From Mageeibacillus sp. UBA1257 (GTDB lineage: Bacteria; Bacillota; Clostridia; UBA1212; UBA1257), in contig DBVT01000075.1 of assembly GCA_002308775.1 (NCBI GenBank), positions 7,778-20,443 of the forward strand: 12,666 nt of DNA, in the 5' to 3' direction. Below, one piece after another: positions 1 to 6,462 of this stretch. The notes under the pieces are model-generated. The model made no database searches. It was not told the DNA's origin and saw only the letters and a list, made by a program, of their open reading frames with translations. The position numbers and the translations under genes are program-made. Each line of letters starts with the position of its first letter. Positions within the stretch are counted from its first letter, which is position 1.

Positions 1-1259
1 TGTGTGATCTCATCGTGGTGCCAGCCTCTGTATATCGGTCTGCGCTTTATGTATTTTAACGTCTCGTTCATCCAGCCCATATTCCACTTGAAAAGGAATC
101 CGAAACCGCCGTCAGAGACAGGTTTTGTGATGCCTGCCATGATCGAAGAATCTTCTGCGATCAGGAATGCGCCCGTTTTACCCGTTATTTCTTCGTTCAA
201 CTCCTTCAAAAACGATATGCTTTCGATGTTTTCGATGCCTCCGTCTTTGTTGGGACGCCACTCGCTTCTTCCGAAGCTTGTAAAAAGCATCGCCGCGACA
301 GCGTCTACCCTGAGAGCGTCAACGTGAAACTCTCGCACCCAGTAAAAAGCATTTGAGATCAGGTAATTTCTTACCTCGTTTTTGCCGTGATCGAATGCTT
401 TCGTGCCCCATTCCGGATATTCGGCTCGCAGTGGATCTGAAAATTCGTACATGGGCGATCCGTCGAAGTTTTCAAGTCCGAAAGGATCCTTCGGAAAATG
501 CGCAGGCACCCAGTCAAGGATAACTCCGATACCGGCTCTGTGCATAATATCGACGAAAGATCTAAAATCGTCAGGCGTTCCGTATCTGCTCGTCGGCGCG
601 TAAAAACCAGTCACCTGATATCCCCACGAGGCATCGAGCGGATGCTCGCAGATGCCTATCAGTTCAACGTGCGTATAACCCATATATCTCACATATTCCG
701 CAAGCTCCGGAGCGATCTCCCTGTAATTCAGGAAGCCGTCGGGCTCTTTTGAATAGTCCTTTTTCCACGAGCCCAAATGGACCTCGTATATCGCCATGGG
801 CTTTTGAAGGGCATTTGCATAAGTCGACCTTTGATCGCCGCGGAAGTATTCTCCGTCTTCCCAGCAGTACGAATCGAGAGAGCAAATGACGGATGCGTTT
901 CCGGGCCTTTTTTCAGCCCTGAAAGCGTACGGATCCGCCTTGAATCTCGTGATCCCGTCGCAGCCCTCAACTATATATCTGTAGCAGTCGCCTTCTGAAA
1001 GTCCGGGCACGAAAGCTTCCCAGATGCCGTTTTGGATCTTTTCCATGGGGAATTTGTTTTCCCAGCCCGTTTTAAGAGAAGTGACGGATACGTTCTTCGC
1101 GTTTTGTGCCCAGAGGGTAAACAGGGCTCCCGAAACGCCGTCTTTTTTGCATATGCGGGCGCCCATTTTACGGTAAACGTCGAAATTGCGCCCCTCGTGG
1201 AAGAGGTAGGAATCGTATTCCGTGAATGTTACTTTTTCGTATTCGAGCGTATCAGCCAT
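1..1259 (-). CDS. glgB: 1,4-alpha-glucan branching enzyme, 3' end cut by window edge
   Basis: It makes alpha-1,6 branches in glycogen by cutting an alpha-1,4 chain and transferring it; cytoplasmic. I translated 419 residues without a stop before the edge. The protein starts close to the CBM48 domain (FHEG near 20) and so lacks the extra N-terminal domain of E. coli GlgB. The GH13 barrel shows HLGSW (161-165), DWVPAHFP (249-256), ALRVDAVAAM with nucleophile D319, and IAEDSS with acid/base E369; HHDEIT follows at 414-419. The usual IAEES is IAEDS here, with the catalytic Glu kept. GH13 region IV and the C-terminal domain lie off the window. The ATG overlaps the last 8 bases of the upstream GH13 gene, with GGAG 7 bases ahead inside that gene, so translational coupling is likely. 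Identity is secure from the motifs; full length is unseen. Confidence 0.96.
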   Translation of the reverse strand, partial: MADTLEYEKVTFTEYDSYLFHEGRNFDVYRKMGARICKKDGVSGALFTLWAQNAKNVSVTSLKTGWENKFPMEKIQNGIWEAFVPGLSEGDCYRYIVEGCDGITRFKADPYAFRAEKRPGNASVICSLDSYCWEDGEYFRGDQRSTYANALQKPMAIYEVHLGSWKKDYSKEPDGFLNYREIAPELAEYVRYMGYTHVELIGICEHPLDASWGYQVTGFYAPTSRYGTPDDFRSFVDIMHRAGIGVILDWVPAHFPKDPFGLENFDGSPMYEFSDPLRAEYPEWGTKAFDHGKNEVRNYLISNAFYWVREFHVDALRVDAVAAMLFTSFGRSEWRPNKDGGIENIESISFLKELNEEITGKTGAFLIAEDSSIMAGITKPVSDGGFGFLFKWNMGWMNETLKYIKRRPIYRGWHHDEIT

Positions 1260-3402
1260 GTTTTTTCTCCGTCAAATAGTCAATATTTTTACTTGCTATC
1301 ACGCATGCGCCGTAAGGCGGCAGCGTAAAATGTATCATTCCGTCTTTCACCGTGACGGAAAGATCGAGCCCGCATTCTGAACATTCCGTGCCGCAGAAGG
1401 AGCAGTCTGAGGATCTGAATCCGTCAGCGCCTGTGAGTATTTCAAAATACATCTCCGAGCCGTCAGCGACCTGAGCGGCACGAACGTCGAGGTCGAATCT
1501 CATTTTCCTGTCTGTATTGTTGCATGAGATGACTGCGCACGAGCAGCCGTCGAATCTCGCATAAGAGATCGATCCGTATCCCGCGGAGAGTTCGACCAAA
1601 GAGCCTGTCTTCAATACGGGATGAGAGCTGCGAAGGGAAGAAAGAGCCCTGTACAGATCCGTCAAACCGTTGTCTTCGCGTCCCCATGGAAAAGTCCTCC
1701 TCGAATCGGGATCCGTCCAGCCCGTAACGCCCGCTTCGTCTCCGTAATATATAGTCGGAGCGCCGGGCCACGTCATCTGAACGACGACAGCTTCTCTGAA
1801 AATACCTTTGTTTATATTCTCATCTGCCGCTTTTGAACCTTTCGTCTCCATCCTTCCGACGTTCATATTTGTTCTCGTCAGAAATCTCGAATGGTCGTGA
1901 TTTGAAAGCTCGTTCATCGCGCAAAGCAGGGAAGGATGCTGAAAACACGCGGCATTTTTACGCATAGAACCAAAGAACGTTACTCCGTCGTTAAAAAGAT
2001 CCTCGTCCCTTTTATCGCTGTGTTTCTCCATACCCGTCAGAAAATACGAGAGGGGGTCCATAAAAGCGTCGTAATTCATAACGGAATCCCACTGATCTCC
2101 TCCGAGCCACGCTGAGGGATCGCCGTAATGCTCCGCGAGGATCAAAAGGTCGGGATTAATATTTTTTAGCCTTTTCCTGAATTCTTTCCAAAAGCGGTGG
2201 TTGAATTCTTCGCTGTGACCGAGATCAGCCGCGACGTCGAGCCTCCAGCCGTCGATCGAATAAGGCGGCTTTGCCCATTTTTCCGCGATGCTGAAGATCT
2301 CCTCGCAGAGCTTTGAAGAGCCCTCGTAGTTGAGCTTCGGAAGCGTTTTAACGCCCCACCATGCCTCGTATCCGGGATCGTCTTCTTTTTCCTTTTCTCT
2401 GAATGTAAAATATTCCCTGTAAGGACTGTTTTCGCTCTGGAACGCTCCGGGCACAGCGTCTTTTTTACCTATATAGATGCCTTCGCGGTCCATCCATTTG
2501 TTAAAAGAACCGCAGTGGTTGAACACTCCGTCCAGAATTATCCTCATGCCTCTTTTGTGTATTTCTTCGCACAAAAAAGCGAAATAATCGTCGCTTTTCG
2601 AAAGATTTACGGGGGATGTGGTGCGTTTTATATATTTCGGCGCGAAACCGTTGTGCTTTTCCCAATCCTGCATCGCATGGTCGGTATCTTCTTCTATCAC
2701 AGCGAGATGCGGATCGATATGCATATAATCCTGAACGTCATATTTGTGGCTTGAAGGGGAGACGAATATCGGATTCAAATATATTGCCCTGACTCCGAGA
2801 CTCTGAAGATAACCGAGCTTTTCCGCGACTCCCTGAAGATCCCCTCCGTAAAATGTCCTTATATCGTTTTTCCCGGGATATTCGTACCAGTTTTTTTCTT
2901 TGACGCTGTGGCCGGAGACGTAATAATACTCATTGTCGCAAACGTCGTTGCCCGGTTCGCCGTTAAAAAATCTGTCGGGAAATATCTGGTACTGAACGGC
3001 TCCTTTAGCCCATTCCGGCACGTGAAATCCGGGTGTAAAACAAAACTGGGCAACATCCCCAAATGACTCGTTTTCGCCGTTTCTGCCGTAATAAACGACC
3101 TTTCCGCGCGAATGCACCGCGAACATATATGATATTATTTTTTCTCCGCAAAGGATCTTTGTCTCGTAAAAATCAAAATGTTCGTCCGTTTTTACAAGAT
3201 CGAGCTTTATTCTGAATGGATTGGATGAAGACGCGAGTTCGACGCAGTCCGCATAGTTTTTTGCCGTGCGTATCCTCAAAGTCACGAGGTCCCCGCGGGA
3301 AGGCTCTGACGGACTCCTGAAAAGCTCGGTCTCATCGCTGAAAAGATATGAAGGCGTTCCCTCGGTATGAATTTTTTCCGCTGTCCGGGCAGTTTCCGAC
3401 AT
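1252..3402 (-). CDS. GH13 alpha-glycosidase, neopullulanase/cyclomaltodextrinase-like
   Basis: Probable cytoplasmic hydrolase of maltodextrins, cyclodextrins or pullulan; no signal peptide is seen. The 716 residues hold an N-terminal beta domain resembling CBM34 (about 15-125), then a GH13 barrel: YQIFPDRFFNG (138-148), region I DGVFNH (291-296), region V LPKLN (354-358), region II GWRLDVA with nucleophile D389, region III ILAEHYG with acid/base E424, and region IV NHD with transition-state D503. The LPKLN motif resembles the MPKLN of the neopullulanase subfamily (GH13_20), so exact substrate is inference. A stretch at 232-270 looks like an insertion in the barrel. The C-terminal beta domain carries an unusual C-x2-C-x3-C-x2-C cluster (667-677). 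The start has GGAGG 7 bases upstream and sits about 25 bases after the predicted transcription start. It is first in a two-gene operon with glgB. Confidence 0.93.
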   Translation of the reverse strand: MSETARTAEKIHTEGTPSYLFSDETELFRSPSEPSRGDLVTLRIRTAKNYADCVELASSSNPFRIKLDLVKTDEHFDFYETKILCGEKIISYMFAVHSRGKVVYYGRNGENESFGDVAQFCFTPGFHVPEWAKGAVQYQIFPDRFFNGEPGNDVCDNEYYYVSGHSVKEKNWYEYPGKNDIRTFYGGDLQGVAEKLGYLQSLGVRAIYLNPIFVSPSSHKYDVQDYMHIDPHLAVIEEDTDHAMQDWEKHNGFAPKYIKRTTSPVNLSKSDDYFAFLCEEIHKRGMRIILDGVFNHCGSFNKWMDREGIYIGKKDAVPGAFQSENSPYREYFTFREKEKEDDPGYEAWWGVKTLPKLNYEGSSKLCEEIFSIAEKWAKPPYSIDGWRLDVAADLGHSEEFNHRFWKEFRKRLKNINPDLLILAEHYGDPSAWLGGDQWDSVMNYDAFMDPLSYFLTGMEKHSDKRDEDLFNDGVTFFGSMRKNAACFQHPSLLCAMNELSNHDHSRFLTRTNMNVGRMETKGSKAADENINKGIFREAVVVQMTWPGAPTIYYGDEAGVTGWTDPDSRRTFPWGREDNGLTDLYRALSSLRSSHPVLKTGSLVELSAGYGSISYARFDGCSCAVISCNNTDRKMRFDLDVRAAQVADGSEMYFEILTGADGFRSSDCSFCGTECSECGLDLSVTVKDGMIHFTLPPYGACVIASKNIDYLTEKKHG

Positions 3403-3432
3403 CTTAAAACCTCCGTCTGTTCATCTTTTAAA

Positions 3433-3461
3433 ATTATATGGCAAACGGGTGAACGGGTCAA
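3433..3461 (-). promoter_or_regulatory. Sigma-A-type promoter of the GH13-glgB operon
   Basis: On the minus strand TTGACC (3461-3456), a 17-bp spacer and a perfect TATAAT (3438-3433) lie about 30 bases before the GH13 start codon. The -35 overlaps the stop codon of the upstream metallopeptidase gene. Three ACGGG repeats (3445-3449, 3453-3457, 3471-3475, plus-strand reading) and a TCAAA..TTTGA inverted repeat (3458-3469) lie in or beside it and could be an operator, but I recognise no known site. Confidence 0.85.
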
Positions 3462-3901
3462 ATTTTTGAAACGGGAGAGGGCATTCCGGAGCAGCGCTCG
3501 CCCAGGTGATTTGCCCAGCGTTCGCAGTAGAGCCAGTAATACGATCTGTGTTTTTTCTGCCTGTAGCGCTCGGACGATTTAAGCCCCGCCCAGAGAAGAG
3601 AAGGAAGACCGATGACGAGAAGGTACAGCGGACCGAGTATGATGCTTTGGATCGTGTGTCCGTATTCGTGAACGAGAACGTCGCGCCCGTGTTTTCTGTC
3701 CATCATGATGAACATTCCCAGCGTCATACTGCCTCTGATGTTCCATTTTCTGACTGACGCGCCGCAAAAAGATTCTTTACCTTCTCTTCCGAGGATAAGC
3801 CATACGAGCAATCCGATGACATTCTGAATAATGCCCCAGGTCCACTGGAGGATCCAGTATATTATAAGAAAAGGCGATCTTCGCCTGCCTGTTTTTACCA
3901 T
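3458..3901 (-). CDS. Small membrane protein with HEXXH zinc-metallopeptidase motif
   Basis: I do not recognise a characterised family member. The 147-residue protein has a basic N-terminus, a hydrophobic segment at about 11-37, a loop, HEYGH at 78-82 (HEXXH zinc motif), a second hydrophobic segment at about 84-106, and a basic tail with ERWANHLG (127-134). E127 could be the third zinc ligand, as in gluzincin-like HEXXH...ExxA proteins. This suggests a small membrane-anchored metalloprotease, but activity and substrate are unknown. The start has AGGA 5 bases upstream, no ATG or GTG precedes it in frame, and an in-frame TGA lies about 60 bases upstream. It has its own upstream promoter and ends inside the promoter of the GH13 operon, so some read-through into that operon is possible. 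No link to glucan metabolism is shown. Confidence 0.8.
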   Translation of the reverse strand: MVKTGRRRSPFLIIYWILQWTWGIIQNVIGLLVWLILGREGKESFCGASVRKWNIRGSMTLGMFIMMDRKHGRDVLVHEYGHTIQSIILGPLYLLVIGLPSLLWAGLKSSERYRQKKHRSYYWLYCERWANHLGERCSGMPSPVSKI

Positions 3902-4002
3902 GATGATCCTGCCTTTCGCGGAAAACGTGAGACGCTGTGACGGGCGGAATGTGAATGATCTTTCTCAGGTCGATATGATCCCGGCAGGTCACCGCACAGT
4001 TC

Positions 4003-4031
4003 AGTTTACAGAAAAACGCTGCCTATGTCAA
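4003..4031 (-). promoter_or_regulatory. Promoter of the HEXXH membrane protein gene
   Basis: On the minus strand a perfect TTGACA (4031-4026), a 17-bp spacer and TAAACT (4008-4003, 4 of 6 consensus bases) precede the HEXXH gene by about 100 bases. The 5' leader of roughly 95 bases has no structure I recognise. Confidence 0.6.
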
Positions 4032-4131
4032 GGACATACCGGTCCGTCTCCCGTCGTTCCTCCGCGTCCCTGATCTCAGCCTTTTCGTCCGTATTTTTCA
4101 GCCGCTTCCGAGTATTCGCCCCATAACGGTA

Positions 4132-4161
4132 TTAACAAAGTGTTTTTCTGTGTGTTATAAT
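4132..4161 (+). promoter_or_regulatory. Promoter of the solute-binding lipoprotein gene
   Basis: TTAACA (4132-4137), an 18-bp spacer and a perfect TATAAT (4156-4161), with an extended -10 TGT (4153-4155). The predicted transcription start near 4168 lies after an in-frame ATG at 4150, which rules that ATG out as the translation start. Confidence 0.75.
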
Positions 4162-4206
4162 GTTTTTGTCTATTTTGGAAATCAATTGCAAAAAAGGATG
4201 GAATGT

Positions 4207-5583
4207 ATGAAGAAACTGGTGAAAATTACAATTTTTGCAGTTCTCGTGTGTCTCGGCGTATCGCTGTTTGCGTGCAACAATGAAGGCTATACGAATCCGC
4301 AGCTCCCCGAGGACTATGTGGTAGACCCGAGGGGGAAGATCAAGGTCTCGATGTGGCTGCGGTCCGGCCCGGAGTCGGAGATCGCCCTGGACAACTGGAT
4401 AAAGTCATATACCGAGCATTATCCGAACGTAAGAGTCAGAACGGATATCATCGAGTGGGCACAGTTCCCGGTGCAGGTCGCCGCGGGTGATATAGGAGAC
4501 GTATATTACACAGCCGACTGCGATGTCTATAATTACTCGGGAAGATACAGATCCGCGATGGCGCTCGATTCGTATATCGAAAATATGAATATCGACATCC
4601 AGCAGATGTATACGGCGGTTTACGATCTGGGCTGTTACAACGGTCTTCTTTATATGGTGCCTTCAGACATCACGCAGAGCGTTTTTTACACGAACGTGAC
4701 CATGCTGAAAGCGGAAGGACTTGAAAAGCCTTCGATGGACTGGACATGGGACGATTTCAGAGATTACTGCGCAAGACTGAGAAAGGTCAACAGCGACGGC
4801 ACATACGAACAGGTAGGCGCATACTTTGAGTCGAATTACGCGTGCGGTCTCACTTTCTGGCTCGGAAGCTGGGGAGGCAAATGGTACGATACGGTCAACA
4901 AAAAGGTGCATTTCAGTTCAGATGAGAACGTTGTAAGAGGAATATTCGAGCTCATCGACCTCGTTGACAAAGGGTATGCTTCAACTCAAAATCTTTTGGG
5001 AGAGATCGGAGCAAAGCATGCGAACCTCGAGGATCCGCAGAGCTTCGGATTCAAATACGGACTGCATTACGGAATACTTTATCAGGACAGGATCGAGCTG
5101 AAAAAAGAATATGATATCCTCGGACTTGAGATGGACGTCTGCACGCTGCCCAAGACCCCTGTCATCTCCATCCCCGGCGAGGCATTCGGTTATATGGTCT
5201 ACAGTAAAACGAAGAACCCCGACGCCGCGGCGACTTTCGCTCTCTTCCTTTTGACGCTTGAAGGACAGAAAGCTTTCAACAATGTCATCGGCGGCGGTAT
5301 CCCCTGTACAAGGGAAGGTATCGCATCAGGCGTATGGAGGATACCTTATCCCGAGGGGACGTTCAACTATGACGCGTTCCTGGTATACCCGGAAGCGTTC
5401 TGCGCATGCTGGTCCGAGTGCTACGTACCTCCGGAGATATCTAAAATAATCAATGAATCTCTTATGGTAGTCGTGGCGAACCACCTTAACAACAAAAAAG
5501 ACTACAAGGACGCCCTGCGTGAACTCGAGCAGACAGCCAATGAAAGATGGGAGACGATCTTCGAGGAAGCAGCCGCTTTATAG
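4207..5583 (+). CDS. ABC transporter extracellular sugar-binding lipoprotein (family 1)
   Basis: Membrane-anchored receptor that would catch a sugar or oligosaccharide and deliver it to an ABC permease. The 458 residues start with a lipoprotein signal: basic MKKLVK, a hydrophobic stretch, and the lipobox LFAC with the lipidated Cys at 23. After a short linker comes a family 1 solute-binding fold: KIKVSMWLRSG (44-54), a region around SYTEHYPNVRVR (67-78), then DIGDVYY (95-101). I chose the ATG at 4207 (AGGA 8 bases upstream, lysines follow at once); 4198 is a possible alternative, three codons longer. It is alone: own promoter, terminator directly after, and no permease or ATPase gene beside it. 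Proximity to alpha-glucan enzymes hints at a maltodextrin-type ligand, but nothing in the sequence fixes the substrate. Confidence 0.92.
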   Translation: MKKLVKITIFAVLVCLGVSLFACNNEGYTNPQLPEDYVVDPRGKIKVSMWLRSGPESEIALDNWIKSYTEHYPNVRVRTDIIEWAQFPVQVAAGDIGDVYYTADCDVYNYSGRYRSAMALDSYIENMNIDIQQMYTAVYDLGCYNGLLYMVPSDITQSVFYTNVTMLKAEGLEKPSMDWTWDDFRDYCARLRKVNSDGTYEQVGAYFESNYACGLTFWLGSWGGKWYDTVNKKVHFSSDENVVRGIFELIDLVDKGYASTQNLLGEIGAKHANLEDPQSFGFKYGLHYGILYQDRIELKKEYDILGLEMDVCTLPKTPVISIPGEAFGYMVYSKTKNPDAAATFALFLLTLEGQKAFNNVIGGGIPCTREGIASGVWRIPYPEGTFNYDAFLVYPEAFCACWSECYVPPEISKIINESLMVVVANHLNNKKDYKDALRELEQTANERWETIFEEAAAL

Positions 5584-5600
5584 ATCCGTCTTATCACGCG

Positions 5601-5644
5601 TAAAAATCGCGCCGCCGGAGGCAGTCCGGCGGCGTTTATTTTTA
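5601..5644 (+). terminator. Intrinsic terminator after the lipoprotein gene
   Basis: A perfect 10-bp GC-rich stem (5610-5619 with 5625-5634) closes a GGCAG loop and is followed by TTTATTTTT (5635-5643). It lies 26 bases after the lipoprotein stop. An A run (5602-5606) sits ahead of the stem, so it could also work in reverse. Confidence 0.95.
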
Positions 5645-5665
5645 CGAAAGTTAACAATTAGACAG

Positions 5666-5694
5666 TTGACAAAAGGCGCTCCGAATGATACAAT
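5666..5694 (+). promoter_or_regulatory. Promoter of the purine operon
   Basis: Perfect TTGACA (5666-5671), a 17-bp spacer and TACAAT (5689-5694), with an extended -10 TGA (5686-5688). Transcription should start near 5701, about 15 bases before the riboswitch aptamer. Confidence 0.92.
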
Positions 5695-5715
5695 TTTCAA
5701 TGAAAAAAGTTCGTA

Positions 5716-5806
5716 CTCTGCAACTGACGGAAGAAATGCGGATGACCGCGAAGGAACAGAGAATTATTGGGGAAGAAGGACCCCGCGAAACGCCGACCGT
5801 CTGGGC
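5716..5806 (+). ncRNA. ZTP (pfl) riboswitch aptamer in the purE leader
   Basis: Cis-acting RNA read by eye as a ZTP/ZMP sensor. P1 pairs CUCUG (5716-5720) with CAGAG (5757-5761). The junction contains AACUGACGGAA, matching the family's ACUGGCGAA. P2 is GCGG-AUGA-CCGC (5738-5749), followed by GAAGGAA before P1 closes. A variable linker holds GGGG (5769-5772)/CCCC (5781-5784). P3 pairs GCC (5792-5794) with GGC (5804-5806) around CCGUCUG, matching the CCGCCUGGGC signature. The pseudoknot joins GACGG (5726-5730) to CCGUC (5797-5801), 5 bp; in the family pattern I recall this is GGCG/CGCC, so the bases differ but pairing is kept. The class is known upstream of purine and folate genes and senses ZMP/ZTP, which accumulate when 10-formyl-THF is low. 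Covariance-model confirmation was not possible here. Confidence 0.85.
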
Positions 5807-5860
5807 ACACTTGAACTTACGAGCATATGTAGGTTACGGGTGCGCTCTTTTTGTTTTTTG
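5803..5860 (+). terminator. Riboswitch-controlled terminator (expression platform)
   Basis: GGGCACACUUGAACUUAC (5803-5820) pairs with 5829-5847 to give about 18 bp with one A-C mismatch and one bulged A (5836), an 8-base loop and then U5-G-U6 (5848-5859). The 5' arm begins with the GGGC that also forms the 3' side of aptamer P3. Ligand-bound aptamer should therefore block the terminator and turn the operon on. This is inference from base pairing. Confidence 0.85.
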
Positions 5861-5901
5861 AAAACGATCGGACAAAAGAACCGGTCGAATGGAGGAGTAA
5901 A

Positions 5902-6396
5902 ATGAAAAAAGTCGGGATCATAATGGGAAGCGACAGTGACGCTCCGATAATCAAAAAAGCAGTTACAGTACTGCAGGAACTTGAAATCCCTTTTGAAACA
6001 CACGTATATTCTGCTCACAGAACGCCTGATGCGGTCAGAAAATTTGTGGCGTCAGCCGAAAAAAACGGCTTCGGAGTCATGATCGCCGCCGCGGGAATGG
6101 CTGCTCACCTGGCAGGAGTCGTCGCGTCCTTTACCGTTTTACCTGTGATAGGGATACCGTGCGAATCGGGCAGTTTCAAAGGGCTTGACGCTCTTCTTGC
6201 TACGGTACAAATGCCTACCGGGATACCTGTGGCAACCGTGGCGGTAAACGGAGGGGCGAATGCCGCGATCCTCGCTGCGCAGATACTTGCGGTGGACGAC
6301 GCCGAACTGTCTGAGAGACTGCAGAAGAAGAGGAAGAAGGACAGCGCGAAAGTGCTTGACAAAGACAAAAATGTAAACGCCCTGCTCGGATTGTAA
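5902..6396 (+). CDS. purE: 5-(carboxyamino)imidazole ribonucleotide mutase, class I PurE
   Basis: Converts N5-CAIR to CAIR in purine synthesis; cytoplasmic, octameric in known family members. The 164 residues show MGSDSD (8-13), SAHRTP with catalytic-type His 39 (37-42), AGMAAHLAG (64-72) and GLDALLATVQMPTGIPVATV (94-113), the normal class I order and length. The family's AGGAAHLPG is AGMAAHLAG here, which I take as lineage variation. SAHRTP argues against the class II AIR carboxylase type. No purK (N5-CAIR synthetase) is in the window, so it is either elsewhere or bicarbonate-driven AIR carboxylation is handled another way. The start is the ATG 6 bases after GGAGG (5891-5895); an in-frame ATG at 5851 lies in the terminator U tract and is rejected. 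First gene of the operon behind the riboswitch. Confidence 0.96.
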   Translation: MKKVGIIMGSDSDAPIIKKAVTVLQELEIPFETHVYSAHRTPDAVRKFVASAEKNGFGVMIAAAGMAAHLAGVVASFTVLPVIGIPCESGSFKGLDALLATVQMPTGIPVATVAVNGGANAAILAAQILAVDDAELSERLQKKRKKDSAKVLDKDKNVNALLGL

Positions 6397-6420
6397 TATC
6401 CGGCGGGCATTTTTGTTTAC
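6373..6420 (+). terminator. Possible internal terminator/attenuator at the purE-purC junction
   Basis: Across the purE stop codon, GCCCUGCUCGGAU (6379-6391) can pair with AUCCGGCGGGC (6398-6408) as 11 bp with two bulged U, followed by AUUUUUG. Flanking GUAAAC (6373-6378) and GUUUAC (6415-6420) can also pair. The U tract is short, so this is more likely a partial terminator or an mRNA-processing/stability hairpin than a full stop. Confidence 0.55.
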
Positions 6421-6437
6421 GACAAATAATACCAAAA
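6416..6437 (+). repeat. Intergenic motif TTTACG-N6-AATACCAAAA, copy 1
   Basis: This copy lies between purE and purC. The same 16 fixed bases with the same 6-base gap recur at 12264-12285 before purD. Function unknown; chance cannot be excluded. Confidence 0.5.
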
Positions 6438-6462
6438 TATCTTAAAAAATGGAGGAAAAGGC

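Larger units (their letters stand above)
3902..4206. other. Divergent intergenic region without a gene
   Basis: This stretch separates the minus-strand HEXXH gene from the plus-strand lipoprotein gene. It holds one promoter facing each way (4003-4031 and 4132-4161). Short reading frames cross it, but none has a ribosome binding site or recognisable protein sequence. I see no RNA gene, repeat or operator that I can name in the rest. Confidence 0.75.

Noticed and set aside
4150..4206. A longer N-terminus for the solute-binding lipoprotein
   Set aside because: The ATG at 4150 lies upstream of the -10 box and would spoil the lipoprotein signal peptide.
5701..5860. Guanine/adenine (purine) riboswitch or PRPP riboswitch in the purE leader
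   Set aside because: The conserved three-way-junction bases of purine riboswitches and the ykkC core are not present, whereas the ZTP pattern with pseudoknot fits.
5851..5901. A longer N-terminus for PurE
   Set aside because: That ATG is inside the U tract of the leader terminator, and the sequence before MKKVGIIMGSDSD does not belong to the family. The GGAGG site favours 5902.
5519..5905. A 128-residue open frame spanning the end of the lipoprotein gene and the riboswitch leader
   Set aside because: It crosses two terminators and a promoter, and its composition is not protein-like.
6416..6443. Internal promoter before purC built on TTTACG
   Set aside because: The best -10 (TATCTT) matches 4 of 6 bases at a 16-bp spacing, and the second copy of the motif before purD has no -10 at all.
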